From assembly GCF_005491425.1 (NCBI RefSeq), contig NZ_CP028083.1, forward strand, positions 4,060,001-4,124,000: DNA of 64,000 nucleotides, read 5' to 3'. The stretch's first letter is position 1; each line of letters begins with the position of its first letter. The notes beneath the pieces were generated by a model, which worked only from the letters and a program-made list of their open reading frames with translations, was not told the origin of the DNA and did no database searches. Shown piece after piece: positions 46,373-56,635 of this stretch. Position numbers and translations under genes: made by a program. The DNA comes from Lysinibacillus sp. SGAir0095 (GTDB lineage: Bacteria; Bacillota; Bacilli; Bacillales_A; Planococcaceae).

Positions 46373-46420
46373 GCATATTTTGTTAAAAGTTATCCACAAT
46401 TTTGATGCTTATCTAGACTT

Positions 46421-47701
46421 TTACACAGCTGTTCCTTCAGTTAATGTTAAGTTTAGCTCCACTAACTCACCTTGACGATAGACTTTAATTGTAATTGTAT
46501 CTCCAATTTCTGTCTCGTTATATAAGTATTGACGTAAATCAATAGAGTTTTCAACTTTTTGTCCGCCCATTTCAACAATCAGGTCATATTGCTGCACTCC
46601 GGCTTTTCCTGCTGAAGAACCTTCGACTACTTCAGAAACGACAACACCTGTAGTTACTTCTTCAGGTAATTTTAAAGTTTGTTGTTGATAGAATGCCGGT
46701 ACATCCGTTAAATCTAGTAAACCAATTCCCATTGTTGGACGCTTTACTTCACCATGTTGTTCTAGTTCTTCAATAATTGGGATGACTGAATTGATGGGAA
46801 TCGAGAAGCCTAATCCTTCAATTGTATCTTGGGCAATTTTCATCGAGTTGATCCCAACTAATTCACCAGTAATATTGATTAGTGCACCACCGCTGTTCCC
46901 TGGGTTAATGGCAGCATCTGTTTGAAGGACTTCTACTTCCCAGTCTTCGTTACCATCAGCATTTAAATCCACTGGAACTGAGCGGTCTGTACCCGAAATA
47001 ACACCTGTCGTGACGGAACCATAGAAATCTAAGCCAAGAGGGTTCCCAATGGCAATAACTGATTCACCCTGCTTTAATACATCTGAATCACCAAATTTGG
47101 CCACTGTTTCAACCTTTTCACTGCTTATTGAAACGACAGCTAAATCTGTCCAAATATCACTGCCTACTAATTTTGCTTCTTCTTTTGTTCCATCTGCTAA
47201 TGTGACTTCCAGCTGTTTTGCACCTTCCACTACATGATAGTTTGTGATTACATAGGCCAGATCATTATCCACTTTATAGATAACCCCTGAACCACTACCT
47301 GCCTCAGCCGTAGTTGCTTGTTGGTTCCAGAAATCACTTACCTCCTGAATATTAGTAATACCTACAACTGCATCCGACACTGTGTCAACTGCTGATACAA
47401 TATCTGATTTAACCTCAGTTGCAGTTTGTGTAATCGTCGATTCTGTGTTGCTATTCTTGGTCGTTGATTGACTTGAAAGCTGGTTCGTCATAGAAGGCAC
47501 CAACAACCAAATCAGTAATGCTCCTATGATAATTCCAGATAGTCCACTTAAAAAATACCCTGCTTTACTGCCTCCATTTTTTTTGGAGCGTCGTTTATTT
47601 TCTTCTTCCTGCTCACGTCTTAATCGTTCTTGAAGGGGTGAGTAAGAATTAACAGATTCATGTTCTTGTTGTTTATTTTCATCATCATGATAGTAACTCA
47701 C
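46421..47701 (-). CDS. htrC: Membrane-anchored HtrA-type serine protease
   Basis: Degrades misfolded envelope proteins. The cytoplasmic N-terminus is charged and the single membrane helix is about residues 47-70 (GLSGIIIGALLIWLLVPS). Then come a trypsin-like domain with His in TNYHVVEG, Asp in WTDLAVVSI and Ser in NPGNSGGAL, and one PDZ domain (TGVVVSEVVEGSSAGKAG). 426 aa. GAAAGGA precedes the GTG at 47701; the 47752 opening has no site. It lies 3' of walJ, as in the B. subtilis wal operon (there YyxA/HtrC). Confidence 0.92.
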   Translation of the reverse strand: MSYYHDDENKQQEHESVNSYSPLQERLRREQEEENKRRSKKNGGSKAGYFLSGLSGIIIGALLIWLLVPSMTNQLSSQSTTKNSNTESTITQTATEVKSDIVSAVDTVSDAVVGITNIQEVSDFWNQQATTAEAGSGSGVIYKVDNDLAYVITNYHVVEGAKQLEVTLADGTKEEAKLVGSDIWTDLAVVSISSEKVETVAKFGDSDVLKQGESVIAIGNPLGLDFYGSVTTGVISGTDRSVPVDLNADGNEDWEVEVLQTDAAINPGNSGGALINITGELVGINSMKIAQDTIEGLGFSIPINSVIPIIEELEQHGEVKRPTMGIGLLDLTDVPAFYQQQTLKLPEEVTTGVVVSEVVEGSSAGKAGVQQYDLIVEMGGQKVENSIDLRQYLYNETEIGDTITIKVYRQGELVELNLTLTEGTAV

Positions 47702-47832
47702 TATTTTCAGTCCTTTCCTTCTCTTCTTGTCATTATGATACAATCCAAACATTAAAATTACATGAAAATGAAATAAAACAAAATTAAAAAAAGAAGATAT
47801 AACAAAGAAATTCTTGTCATACCTTCTCTAAT

Positions 47833-48621
47833 TTAAACCGTTACTAGTAAAGTTGGCTCTTCTGCATCTGTATCATGTATATGCACGTATTCACCAGCAA
47901 TAATGCCGCAGGATTGGAGAGTTTGTGTTACGCTCATTCTTGCTAAATCTTTCATATTATTATCCTTGCTTAAATGGGAAAGATATATTTGAGTTGGCTT
48001 TTCAAAAACCACTTCACTCATGGCAACTGCAGCATCCTCATTGGAAACATGTCCAACATCACTTAGAATTCGTCGTTTAACAGACCAAGGATAACGCCCC
48101 ATTTGTAGCATACCGATATCATGATTACTTTCAAAAACAAAGGAATCCGCTCCACGAATAATCCCTTTCATTCGATCACTGACATAACCTGTGTCAGTAA
48201 TTAACACTAACTTGCGCCCATTCTCATGAAATACATAAAACATTGGATCAGCAGCATCATGAGAAACTGCAAAGGATTCAATATTTATGGACCCAAAAGA
48301 CTGCACCGTTTCCATATTAAAAACAAATTTCTGTTCTAATGGAATCTTTCCAATATGGCTATCCATTGCTTGCCAAGTTTTTTCATTCGCATAAATCGGG
48401 ACATTATGTTTTCGAGCTAGAACACCGAGTCCCTTAATATGGTCACTATGTTCGTGTGTTACTAAAATCCCTGATAATTTTTTCATATCACGATCAATTT
48501 TAGCAAACAGTTGCTCCATTTTTTTACCCGTTAAGCCGGCATCGACTAGAAATGCATGTTCATCGTTCTCTACATAAATAGCATTTCCAGTACTCCCACT
48601 TGCTAAAACACTAAATCGCAT
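47833..48621 (-). CDS. walJ: MBL-fold hydrolase WalJ (YycJ)
   Basis: Metallo-beta-lactamase-fold protein of 262 aa. The metal motif HxHxDH is intact in VTHEHSDH, and further ligands are in AVSHDA, LITDTGY and LSHLSKD. Proposed to be an exonuclease or regulator coupling cell division to replication; the exact role is unsettled. Sits 4 nt after walI, in the wal operon. Confidence 0.92.
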   Translation of the reverse strand: MRFSVLASGSTGNAIYVENDEHAFLVDAGLTGKKMEQLFAKIDRDMKKLSGILVTHEHSDHIKGLGVLARKHNVPIYANEKTWQAMDSHIGKIPLEQKFVFNMETVQSFGSINIESFAVSHDAADPMFYVFHENGRKLVLITDTGYVSDRMKGIIRGADSFVFESNHDIGMLQMGRYPWSVKRRILSDVGHVSNEDAAVAMSEVVFEKPTQIYLSHLSKDNNMKDLARMSVTQTLQSCGIIAGEYVHIHDTDAEEPTLLVTV

Positions 48622-48625
48622 ACTA

Positions 48626-49516
48626 CTACTCCCTACTTTTATCTTTTTCTATCTCCAGGTTATTTTCATCATCATCTGTAATAGCTTCTTCTACAGCTTC
48701 CTCAACTTCTTCAACCTTGGATGCATCTAGTGTTAAATCAAGTACTCCCCCTTGCACAGCATTGACAAAGTATTCTCTGACTTCACCATTTTCTGTTTGC
48801 ACTTGAATTTCCCAGGTTGGTACAAATACTTGAGTTTGTGTAAATTGCACTAAGGTTGTATACCCTAGATTCATCTTGGTAATCTTTGAATTAGGTAATA
48901 GAAGCCCCTTATTATATAGATTTTGGATTGCTGTTAAAGGCGTTGATAATACCTTTTCTTCCTCATAAGCTGCAATATCTTCTAATAGAGTTTGTTCGTA
49001 TTCTACTATTTCATTTTGATCATTCCAGTAGACTGTGACAAGTCCATTTAAAATGTAATAGAGTGTCCTCGTATTAACCGTTTGGAAAAATGTTGCGGAT
49101 TTGTTTTCCTTATCAATTTGCCATAATGTATAGGAAGCGCCCTCATAAACATTTAATTTTAAGAAGTCGTTATAAGAAGTCGCTTCATCGATATTCTTTA
49201 TTTCTACTGGTTCTTTTAAAGTAACGACCAGTTTATTTTTATCGATCCAAACATCTTTGGCGTTTTCAATTTTAGGGCTCTCTTCTTCAAAATTTACTAC
49301 TTTCCCAGAAATATAAGCAGCTTTTTCAATATTCGTCGGTAGCATCCCGTAGGTAATATTGTCCTCTTTTAAGCGTGCTTCAATTGTTTTTTCACTTAAA
49401 GATTCTCCCTGAGCTAGTTGTGCTTCCGTATGGCGGTTCAGATAGAGTGAATATAAAAAGACATCTAGTATTAGAAATACCACGATGAATATAGATTTCG
49501 ATTTACTCCAGTCCAT
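48626..49516 (-). CDS. walI: WalI (YycI), regulator of WalK
   Basis: A 296-aa membrane-anchored extracytoplasmic protein: one N-terminal helix ([19 protein letters not shown]) and a two-lobed outer domain. It binds WalK and, with WalH, restrains the kinase. Overlaps walH by 14 nt. The C-terminus has an acidic tail ([15 protein letters not shown]). Confidence 0.88.
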   Translation of the reverse strand: MDWSKSKSIFIVVFLILDVFLYSLYLNRHTEAQLAQGESLSEKTIEARLKEDNITYGMLPTNIEKAAYISGKVVNFEEESPKIENAKDVWIDKNKLVVTLKEPVEIKNIDEATSYNDFLKLNVYEGASYTLWQIDKENKSATFFQTVNTRTLYYILNGLVTVYWNDQNEIVEYEQTLLEDIAAYEEEKVLSTPLTAIQNLYNKGLLLPNSKITKMNLGYTTLVQFTQTQVFVPTWEIQVQTENGEVREYFVNAVQGGVLDLTLDASKVEEVEEAVEEAITDDDENNLEIEKDKSRE

Positions 49517-50798
49517 ATTCAGGCCCTCCTACTGGATCTGTCGTTAAACGTGCCCAACTACCCTCTCGAATAACAAACCAGCTAGGTTCAAGAGAATATA
49601 CTTTAGGGTTAAGGGGATCTGGCGTTAAATAATACCCCAATACCAACTCATCAATATCCTGTAAAGTTTGAATTGTATTGACCATTTCCACTCCTGAAGG
49701 TAACTGTATAGTAGAGGATTCAGAAGCAACAAATAAGTAGTATGGTCTTTTATATTCGAAAACCTGATTTCTCCCCCATGTAACCGCTATTCGAGTTGAC
49801 GTGACACTGCTAAACACAGGGAGGCCTTGTAGATATAGCTGATACTCGATAATATGCCTTTGTACATTACTATAGCTATATCTATAATCTCCTGTTAAAC
49901 CGCCATGGTCATTTATAAAATCATAGCTGTCGTGTACTAACTCGGAGTGTTTAATATCAATAATACTTTCTTCTGCGGGATATACATAGTTAATGGTTTT
50001 GCTGCCCGAATCAGATGTCATCATAGCCATGCCATCCGTATAAGTAGTATTATCAAAATTCTTCTGAACGAGTTTTGTATCTTCAAACAATACATCTTTA
50101 AAGACATCAGTGGAAATCTCGTCAATATAGTATGTGTATTGTACTAAATCGACTGGATTAGCTGGAACATATAAAGAGAGCGCATTCGGTCTTACTATTT
50201 CTTTATAAGGAACAGCTTTTTGAATTGTCTTCATATAAGTAGAATTAAATTGTTCTTGTCCGATAGGTACAACTGTCGTATACAAGGTTTGTTTTTCTTT
50301 GCTGACAAAGGAAAATTGCAGCGTATTTGTTTCTTCTAAATTGCTCCAATCAATCAAAATATGGCTAAATGCAATCTCAGGCAACTCGCTTTGAGTAAAT
50401 TGGAGTACCGAACGAAATGTATTGATCGGCACTTCAGCAGAAAAGAAAAGTGTTATCTGGTTTTCTGAATGCACCATATTATTCATCTTTTCATCTGATA
50501 GATTACTTTGGATAAATCTTAGTTCAGTTGCATCCAAATCCTGAATGGCTTCTATTACATTATCGATAGCAGTTGATGTTGTAGTACCTAAAAAGCTCCC
50601 ATTTTCATGTATTAAAATACGGTAGGGTTTTATCACTTCTTGAATATCCTTCTTCTGCCCTAATGTAACTGGTTCACCTTGTGATTCTGGAATGTTTTGA
50701 TAGTCCGGCGTATAGGTCCATATCGAAAATGTTAGTATAAGACTTAAAAAGACTAGGAGGAACAGTACAAATGATTTAATTTGTTCTACATGTTTCAC
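49503..50798 (-). CDS. walH: WalH (YycH), regulator of WalK
   Basis: A 431-aa protein with one N-terminal membrane helix (FVLFLLVFLSLILTFSIW) and a large extracytoplasmic domain, as in YycH. It keeps WalK inactive. The GTG at 50798 overlaps the walK stop by 4 nt (GTGA), so I choose it over the in-frame TTG at 50804. The sequence is only moderately like the B. subtilis protein, but context and layout agree. Confidence 0.88.
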   Translation of the reverse strand: MKHVEQIKSFVLFLLVFLSLILTFSIWTYTPDYQNIPESQGEPVTLGQKKDIQEVIKPYRILIHENGSFLGTTTSTAIDNVIEAIQDLDATELRFIQSNLSDEKMNNMVHSENQITLFFSAEVPINTFRSVLQFTQSELPEIAFSHILIDWSNLEETNTLQFSFVSKEKQTLYTTVVPIGQEQFNSTYMKTIQKAVPYKEIVRPNALSLYVPANPVDLVQYTYYIDEISTDVFKDVLFEDTKLVQKNFDNTTYTDGMAMMTSDSGSKTINYVYPAEESIIDIKHSELVHDSYDFINDHGGLTGDYRYSYSNVQRHIIEYQLYLQGLPVFSSVTSTRIAVTWGRNQVFEYKRPYYLFVASESSTIQLPSGVEMVNTIQTLQDIDELVLGYYLTPDPLNPKVYSLEPSWFVIREGSWARLTTDPVGGPEYGLE

Positions 50799-52624
50799 TC
50801 CCAATCACCCGCCTCATCTAATTCATATGGTAACGTAAAGAAGATTGTTGTTCCTACCCCTTCCTCACTTTCGGCCCATATCTTTCCGCCATGTGCTTCA
50901 ATCATCTCTTTTGCAATAGCAAGACCTAGACCTGTTCCACCCATTGCACGAGACCTAGCTCTATCGACGCGATAGAAGCGATCGAATATTTTTGTGACAT
51001 TTTCTTTTGGAATCCCCATACCATCATCTGAAACCATTACTTTTAACATGTTTTCTTGTACAGTAAAACCAAATCGAATATTCCCTCCATCCGGAGAATA
51101 TTTCAATGCATTGGAGATAATATTATCAATTACTTGAGTCAGTTTATCTGTATCAGCCTCAACAAAATATGATGTATCTGGAATATAACGATCAAATTTA
51201 ACATTTTGTGATTTAGACATTTCAAATCGATCAATGATTCGATTAAAGAATTTATTAAACTCGACAAACTCTCTATTTAACTTATAATCTCGACTATCCA
51301 TTTTTGAAAGATTTAATAAATCATTAACAAGTCGAATCATACGCTCTGTTTCGGTTTGTGTAACATTTAAAAATGTTGGTGCAATATTTTCATCTCTCCA
51401 CGCACCATCTGCCAGTGCTTCTAAATAACTCCGCATTGTCGTTAATGGCGTACGCAATTCATGAGAGACATTTGCAACAAATTCTCTTCGTTCCATGTCA
51501 ATCTTCTCTTGTTCCGTAATATCATGAATAACAGTGATTAATCCATTTACAAACCCCGTTTCTTTTTGAATGACGGAAAAATTCGCTCTCAAAATGAAAG
51601 GCTTGTCTTGAGTACTATAATCTAAGTTAATAGATTCCTTCATATGAATTAAATCCTCAAAACTGTATTCCTCATCCAACTCCAATACAGAAGCAATAGG
51701 ACGACTTAGAGTTGTTTCACGTGTAACATTCAAAAAGTTTAAAGCAGGATCATTGATAAGAATGACCTTTCCTTTACGGTCTGTTGCGATTACACCATCT
51801 GTCATATTACTTAATACAGAAGCGAGTTTTCTCCTCTCTGCTTCTGTTGTAGACTGTGCTTCCTGCAAACGATTCGTTAAATGGTTGAAGGCTAGGGCAA
51901 GTTGACCGATTTCATCGTCCCCATATACTCGAACCTTTCTTGAATAGTTCCCTCTAGACATGGCTTGGGCTTGTCTGCGCATGTCTAAAATTGGTTTCGT
52001 AATCGTTTTAGCAAATAAAATCCCGAGCACAATTGTAATCGCAAGAGACATAGCGATACCAATGGCAAAAATCCGGTTAATATCCTTCATTTGCTCAAAA
52101 ACTCTTTCAATATCAGATTCAATATAGATTGCACCAAGTACTTCTCCATTTGGTCCAACATTATCCATTATAGGGGCAGCAAGGACCCATACCCGATTTC
52201 CTGAATCGAGTGCAATATTCTCTGCATAATTTTCAGATGAAATGGATCTTGTTACTGTATCAATATTCCTCCGTTGTCCTACAATGGATTGATTATCTAT
52301 ATCTGAAGTGGCTAGCACTTTATTTCGATTATCAATTATTAAAATTTCGTTGATATCTTGTTTTGGAAACTCCAATAAAATAACACTTAAGCTTTGTTCA
52401 ATACTTGGACTTGTGTCATCACGTTCCTTTAACAATTCTTCTCGAATACTGTATTGAACTAAGTCGATTCGTTGAGAAATCGAATCCTTAAAGTTCTCTT
52501 TTAAACTGGCTTCTAATTTAGAGGAGAAATAAATTCCAATTATCTGTAGTGCAATAATAATTAACAATACATAGATTAAAACTATTTTTACGTGAATAGA
52601 CTTAAAAAAGCTCACCTTATGCAT
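50795..52624 (-). CDS. walK: Sensor kinase WalK
   Basis: Essential cell-wall sensor kinase of 609 aa. Two membrane helices flank an extracellular Cache-like domain (about 35-185). A HAMP domain (TKPILDMRRQAQAMSRGNYS), a PAS domain (about 265-370) and the dimerisation box with the phospho-acceptor His (FVANVSHELRTPLT) follow. The ATP-binding domain has DDGMGIPKE and GGTGLGLAI. It phosphorylates WalR and is held in check by WalH/WalI. 5 nt separate it from walR. Confidence 0.97.
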   Translation of the reverse strand: MHKVSFFKSIHVKIVLIYVLLIIIALQIIGIYFSSKLEASLKENFKDSISQRIDLVQYSIREELLKERDDTSPSIEQSLSVILLEFPKQDINEILIIDNRNKVLATSDIDNQSIVGQRRNIDTVTRSISSENYAENIALDSGNRVWVLAAPIMDNVGPNGEVLGAIYIESDIERVFEQMKDINRIFAIGIAMSLAITIVLGILFAKTITKPILDMRRQAQAMSRGNYSRKVRVYGDDEIGQLALAFNHLTNRLQEAQSTTEAERRKLASVLSNMTDGVIATDRKGKVILINDPALNFLNVTRETTLSRPIASVLELDEEYSFEDLIHMKESINLDYSTQDKPFILRANFSVIQKETGFVNGLITVIHDITEQEKIDMERREFVANVSHELRTPLTTMRSYLEALADGAWRDENIAPTFLNVTQTETERMIRLVNDLLNLSKMDSRDYKLNREFVEFNKFFNRIIDRFEMSKSQNVKFDRYIPDTSYFVEADTDKLTQVIDNIISNALKYSPDGGNIRFGFTVQENMLKVMVSDDGMGIPKENVTKIFDRFYRVDRARSRAMGGTGLGLAIAKEMIEAHGGKIWAESEEGVGTTIFFTLPYELDEAGDWE

Positions 52625-52629
52625 TCAGA

Positions 52630-53340
52630 CTACTCCTGTTCAGGATTTCGCAAATAATAACCAACACCACGACGAGTTACAATCCAGTTTGGATGACTTG
52701 GATTATCTTCGATTTTTTCACGTAAACGACGAATCGTAACATCGACAGTTCGAACATCTCCAAAGTAATCATAACCCCATACCGTTTGAAGCAAATGCTC
52801 ACGTGTCATTACCTGACCAATATGCTTCGCTAAATAATGCAATAGTTCAAATTCACGGTGTGTTAACTCAATTGCTTCACCGCGTTTTAAAACTAAATAC
52901 GCATCAGGTTGAATAATTAAAGTTCCAACAGTAATATCATTTGTTTCTTCCTTTACCTCTTCTGGTTGACTTGACACTTTTAAACGACGCATATTCGCTT
53001 TTACACGGGCAATTAACTCTCGTGTACTAAATGGTTTTGTTACGTAGTCATCGGCTCCCATTTCCAATCCTAAGACTTTATCAATTTCGGAACCTTTAGC
53101 AGTTAGCATAATAATTGGGAAATCATATTTCTTACGAATTTCACGACAAACTTCCATCCCATCTCTTTTAGGAAGCATAATATCCAGTAACATTAAATCA
53201 GGCTGAGATTCTTCCACTTTTTCTAGTGCTTCGTCTCCATCATAGGCACAGATTACCTGGTATCCTTCCTTAACTAAGTTAAATTGCAGAATATCTGCAA
53301 TCGGCTTTTCATCATCACAAACTAATATTGTTTTTGTCAT
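52630..53340 (-). CDS. walR: Response regulator WalR
   Basis: OmpR-type regulator of 236 aa that controls cell-wall hydrolase and division genes. The receiver domain has D9/D10, phospho-acceptor D53 ([11 protein letters not shown]) and K-motif KPF. The winged-helix DNA-binding domain ends in [25 protein letters not shown]. First gene of the wal operon. Confidence 0.98.
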   Translation of the reverse strand: MTKTILVCDDEKPIADILQFNLVKEGYQVICAYDGDEALEKVEESQPDLMLLDIMLPKRDGMEVCREIRKKYDFPIIMLTAKGSEIDKVLGLEMGADDYVTKPFSTRELIARVKANMRRLKVSSQPEEVKEETNDITVGTLIIQPDAYLVLKRGEAIELTHREFELLHYLAKHIGQVMTREHLLQTVWGYDYFGDVRTVDVTIRRLREKIEDNPSHPNWIVTRRGVGYYLRNPEQE

Positions 53341-53649
53341 ATTTTTTTCTCCTTTTTGTCAATGTATCTATGTTCGATTAATAAAGTTCAAAATTTATAA
53401 TTTATAAGTGCAAGATGACTTTAATCAAATTGCCTTTCTGATTCGTGAATCACGTACACAATCTCCAAATAACCTATAGCCATTCTTCATTTAGAATAAA
53501 TGCATAAAGCTATTATACCAAATAAACTCGATCAACAAGTATTAGAAACCGTTAATCTATTAATCAGTATTATCTGAATAGGTTATACCTGGTTGTTGAT
53601 TATTTTTTGGGAAATAATTCGACAAATTTAGTCATTCTGTTTTAATAAA
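53341..53649. other. Intergenic region upstream of walR
   Basis: Holds the ribosome-binding site AGGAG of walR and probably its promoter. No clear ORF. Confidence 0.5.
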
Positions 53650-53682
53650 AAAGACAGTCCTTTTAGTTTGGACTGTCTTACT
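53650..53682 (-). terminator. Terminator after the M23 peptidase gene
   Basis: AAGACAGTCC/GGACTGTCTT perfect stem, T-run in the minus direction. Confidence 0.85.
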
Positions 53683-53686
53683 TACA

Positions 53687-55165
53687 TTAATTGTTTAAAT
53701 AAGATAATGGATTCACCAGAGCACCATTTTTATGCATTTCAAAGTGTAAATGAGTACCTGTTGATCGACCAGTTGATCCCATAATTCCGATAACAGAACC
53801 CTGTGGTACAACTTGCCCTACACTTACATTAATTTCTGAAAGATGGGCATATACTGTTTCATAGCCGTTGTTATGGTTAATGACGATTCTTTGTCCGTAT
53901 GTCCCATCCCAACCAGCTGCAGTCACAACACCATTGTCTGATGCTTTGATATTATAGTTTGATGGGCGAGCAATATCAATACCTCTATGGTAGCTTCCCC
54001 AGCGTTCACCCATATGACTGGAAATATAACCACCTACTGCTGGCCATGCAAAGCTGCCTGTCCCGCGTGACGAGATAACTTTTGTTCCTACTACTGTAAT
54101 ACTATTAACTGGCTCGGATACGACAGTTTCTTTCGTAACCGTTTTTTCGACTACAGCCCCATTAATTTGAGAAACTAGATAAGAAACTTCTTTCTGACCG
54201 TTAGACCCTTCTTGTTTAACAACTGTTTCGCCTTTGAACTTTGAGTCATCTTCTTCAATGATTTTTTCAAAAGGCATTTCCACTAACGAATTTGTTTCTT
54301 TCACAATTTCTACATTCAGTAGTGGTTTTTCAACCGTAATATTGATTTCTTGACCAATTTGAAGTAAAGAGTCTTCTTTTAAATCTGGATTCAACTCCAA
54401 AATTTGTGCAGTCGTTAGATTATGAGTATTTGCTATTGAACCAAGTACATCACCTGATTGTACTGCATATACTTCTTTTTCAAGAGAACCTGTTTTTAAA
54501 AATTCCACTGCCTTCGCAGGTGTTAAAATCTGTTTCGGATCAATTTTTGCTTCGTCACCAGAAATTGCTTCTACTAATTTAATTTCTTTGATACGAGTTT
54601 CATCAGCTTTTAAAGCGGGTAGAGTTTCAATAGATGCATTTGCTTCATACTTTTGTAACTCTTCTGCTGTCACATACTGAAGTTTCAATAAGCGAATTGT
54701 TTCCTCGTAAGCAGCTTGATCCTTTAAATAAAGAACTGGCTGACCATCAATTTGTAGTGCATAGCTTTCTGCTTCTACGATCATTTCCTCATTCAACTTT
54801 GCGATTGTATTAGCATCGTCCGTTTCGTAAGAAAATACTTGTTCAGGAATTAAAGTAACACTAGAATCCCCATCAAAAACGTAATCTTGATAGATTGCTT
54901 TTGCTTCCTGTTCTTTGGTTTCGATAATTTCTGTAACAGCAACTTCATTTGAAACTGCTCCTACATATGTATCTCCTACGTAGACGTGGTATATTTTTTC
55001 AAAACCACTAGCACTTGTTGTATTTGCATATATAAAGCTAGAACTAAATGTTGTGAACAATAAAGTAGATATAGCCGCTTTTTTAAAGATGTTAGTTTTA
55101 CTAGATTTAAGACTTATAGTTTGTTTCTTTGTAAAGTCCCCGTTGACGTTCCATTTCGAACTCAT
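53687..55165 (-). CDS. Secreted LysM/G5/M23 peptidoglycan endopeptidase
   Basis: A 492-aa cell-wall hydrolase. A signal/membrane helix (AAISTLLFTTFSSSFIYA) starts it. A helical region and a LysM domain (YAVQSGDVLGSIANTHNLTTAQILELNP) follow, then a G5-like domain and the M23 peptidase domain with zinc ligands in YHRGIDIA and HLHFEMHKNG. It cuts peptide cross-links in peptidoglycan. AAGGGG is 7 nt before ATG 55165; the longer frame to 55189 has no site. Lying just upstream of walR, it is a natural WalR target. Confidence 0.93.
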   Translation of the reverse strand: MSSKWNVNGDFTKKQTISLKSSKTNIFKKAAISTLLFTTFSSSFIYANTTSASGFEKIYHVYVGDTYVGAVSNEVAVTEIIETKEQEAKAIYQDYVFDGDSSVTLIPEQVFSYETDDANTIAKLNEEMIVEAESYALQIDGQPVLYLKDQAAYEETIRLLKLQYVTAEELQKYEANASIETLPALKADETRIKEIKLVEAISGDEAKIDPKQILTPAKAVEFLKTGSLEKEVYAVQSGDVLGSIANTHNLTTAQILELNPDLKEDSLLQIGQEINITVEKPLLNVEIVKETNSLVEMPFEKIIEEDDSKFKGETVVKQEGSNGQKEVSYLVSQINGAVVEKTVTKETVVSEPVNSITVVGTKVISSRGTGSFAWPAVGGYISSHMGERWGSYHRGIDIARPSNYNIKASDNGVVTAAGWDGTYGQRIVINHNNGYETVYAHLSEINVSVGQVVPQGSVIGIMGSTGRSTGTHLHFEMHKNGALVNPLSYLNN

Positions 55166-55274
55166 GATAAAGCCCCTTCCAAAGATCACCCATTCAATGG
55201 GCTAATTTCCATGTGAAAATTTCACTTTTTTACTGTACCATAATCTTTTTTTCTATTAAACCATTTGAGTCCTT

Positions 55275-55291
55275 TGTAACGAAAATGTATT
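55275..55291 (+). promoter_or_regulatory. Possible WalR binding site
   Basis: TGTAAC-GAAAA-TGTATT fits the WalR consensus TGTWAH-N5-TGTWAH in 11 of 12 positions and lies about 110 bp upstream of the M23 peptidase start. Confidence 0.4.
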
Positions 55292-55641
55292 ATTTGAATA
55301 TTCGCTGTTACAAAATAGGAAAATAAAACTAGAGTACCGTAACACCCTTATGATAAATAGATATATTCATTAAATTTCTATTATTATTTCTAAATAAACC
55401 TTCTTTTCTTTTAATTTTTTGCTATATATTTAAAAAGTTCTTAATTTTCAGTATAATTATATTGTTCTACACATTCGCAGCCAACTGTTTTTCTTCGACA
55501 AAACAACTACTAACCTATTGATATTTTTTAGGAAATTCTTCTCACTCCATAAATATTTCAATCCATTATTTTTTTCAATCCATTTTTAATCTTTTTTAAT
55601 ACTGATCCATATATTTATAAGAGTAGATTAGGGGGAAATGA
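55292..55641. other. Divergent promoter region, no gene
   Basis: AT-rich spacer between the M23 peptidase and the YitT-family gene. Nothing else recognised. Confidence 0.4.
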
Positions 55642-56529
55642 ATGATCAAAAATAAAACCATCTATGCTTCTGAGAAAAATAAAATTAGTATTGGAACCAA
55701 AGTTTTACGCATTATGATGGTCATCATCGGTGCTCTCATTTTCGCTGTTGGTCTTGAGTTATTTTTAGTGCCAAATACAGTAATGGATGGTGGAGTTGTC
55801 GGGATTTCTATTATTGTATCTCACTTAACCGGAATACCTACGGGAATATTCATTTTCTTTATTAACATACCTTTTATATACATAGGTTATAAACAAATCG
55901 GGAAAACCTTCGCTTTAACGTCTTTACTCGGCATCACCATCCTTTCAGTTGCAACCCTAGTTATGCATCATATCCATCCATTTACAACTGATTTATTACT
56001 AGCCACTGTGTTTGGTGGAATCCTGTTGGGTGTAGGCGTTGGTCTGGTTATTCGTTATGGAGGCTGTTTAGATGGTACAGAGGTGATGGCCATTTTAACC
56101 AATAAAAAGCTGCCATTCTCTGTTGGGGAAATCATTCTCATTATTAATCTTGCCATCTTTGTTGTTGCTGGTTTTGTTTTCACGTGGGAACAGGCCATGT
56201 ATTCCGTGATTGCTTACTTTATCGCATCAAAGGTCATTGATATTGTCGTATTGGGAATGGAGGAATCAAAATCCGTCTATATCATTAGTGACGAGATTGA
56301 AGAAATCGGTCAGGCGATCATGGCTCGTCTAGGTCGTGGAGTTACCTATCTACATGGTGAGGGTGCCTACACAGGGAATAACAAAAAGGTGATTTTCTGT
56401 GTTATTACACGGCTCGAGGAGTCAAAAATGAAAGAAATTGTTCGAACAATTGATACACAGGCTTTTCTGGCTATCGGGAATATTAGCGAGGTTAAAGGTG
56501 GTCGCTTTAAGAAGAAGGCCATTCACTAA
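55642..56529 (+). CDS. YitT-family membrane protein
   Basis: A 295-aa protein of the DUF161/DUF2179 family. It has five to six membrane helices with the conserved LFLVPNTVMDGGVVGISIIVSHL near the N-terminus and RYGGCLDGTEVMA. A soluble C-terminal DUF2179 domain begins VYIISDE and ends with AFLAIGNISEVKGG. The function of this family is unsettled. AGGGGGAAAT precedes the ATG. Confidence 0.88.
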   Translation: MIKNKTIYASEKNKISIGTKVLRIMMVIIGALIFAVGLELFLVPNTVMDGGVVGISIIVSHLTGIPTGIFIFFINIPFIYIGYKQIGKTFALTSLLGITILSVATLVMHHIHPFTTDLLLATVFGGILLGVGVGLVIRYGGCLDGTEVMAILTNKKLPFSVGEIILIINLAIFVVAGFVFTWEQAMYSVIAYFIASKVIDIVVLGMEESKSVYIISDEIEEIGQAIMARLGRGVTYLHGEGAYTGNNKKVIFCVITRLEESKMKEIVRTIDTQAFLAIGNISEVKGGRFKKKAIH

Positions 56530-56533
56530 ACAA

Positions 56534-56574
56534 GAAAAACTACTAATGGATTTCTATCCATTAGTAGTTTTTTA
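56534..56574 (+). terminator. Terminator after the YitT-family gene
   Basis: AAACTACTAATGG/CCATTAGTAGTTT with TTTTTT. Confidence 0.9.
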
Positions 56575-56635
56575 ACTAGGATTTTTGATTTTTTGTTTGC
56601 GTCTGTCGCAAGCTTTCGGCGCAGAACTATCATTG

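Larger units (their letters stand above)
45991..46398. promoter_or_regulatory. Cluster of DnaA boxes
   Basis: TTATnCACA occurs at 46023-46031, 46036-46044, 46281-46289, 46302-46310 and 46390-46398, and in reverse at 46129-46137. Near matches lie at 45991-45999 (TTATCCACC) and 46044-46052 (ATATCCACA). About six perfect boxes in 410 bp, spanning the small CxxH/CxxC gene and its flanks, far exceeds chance. Confidence 0.75.
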
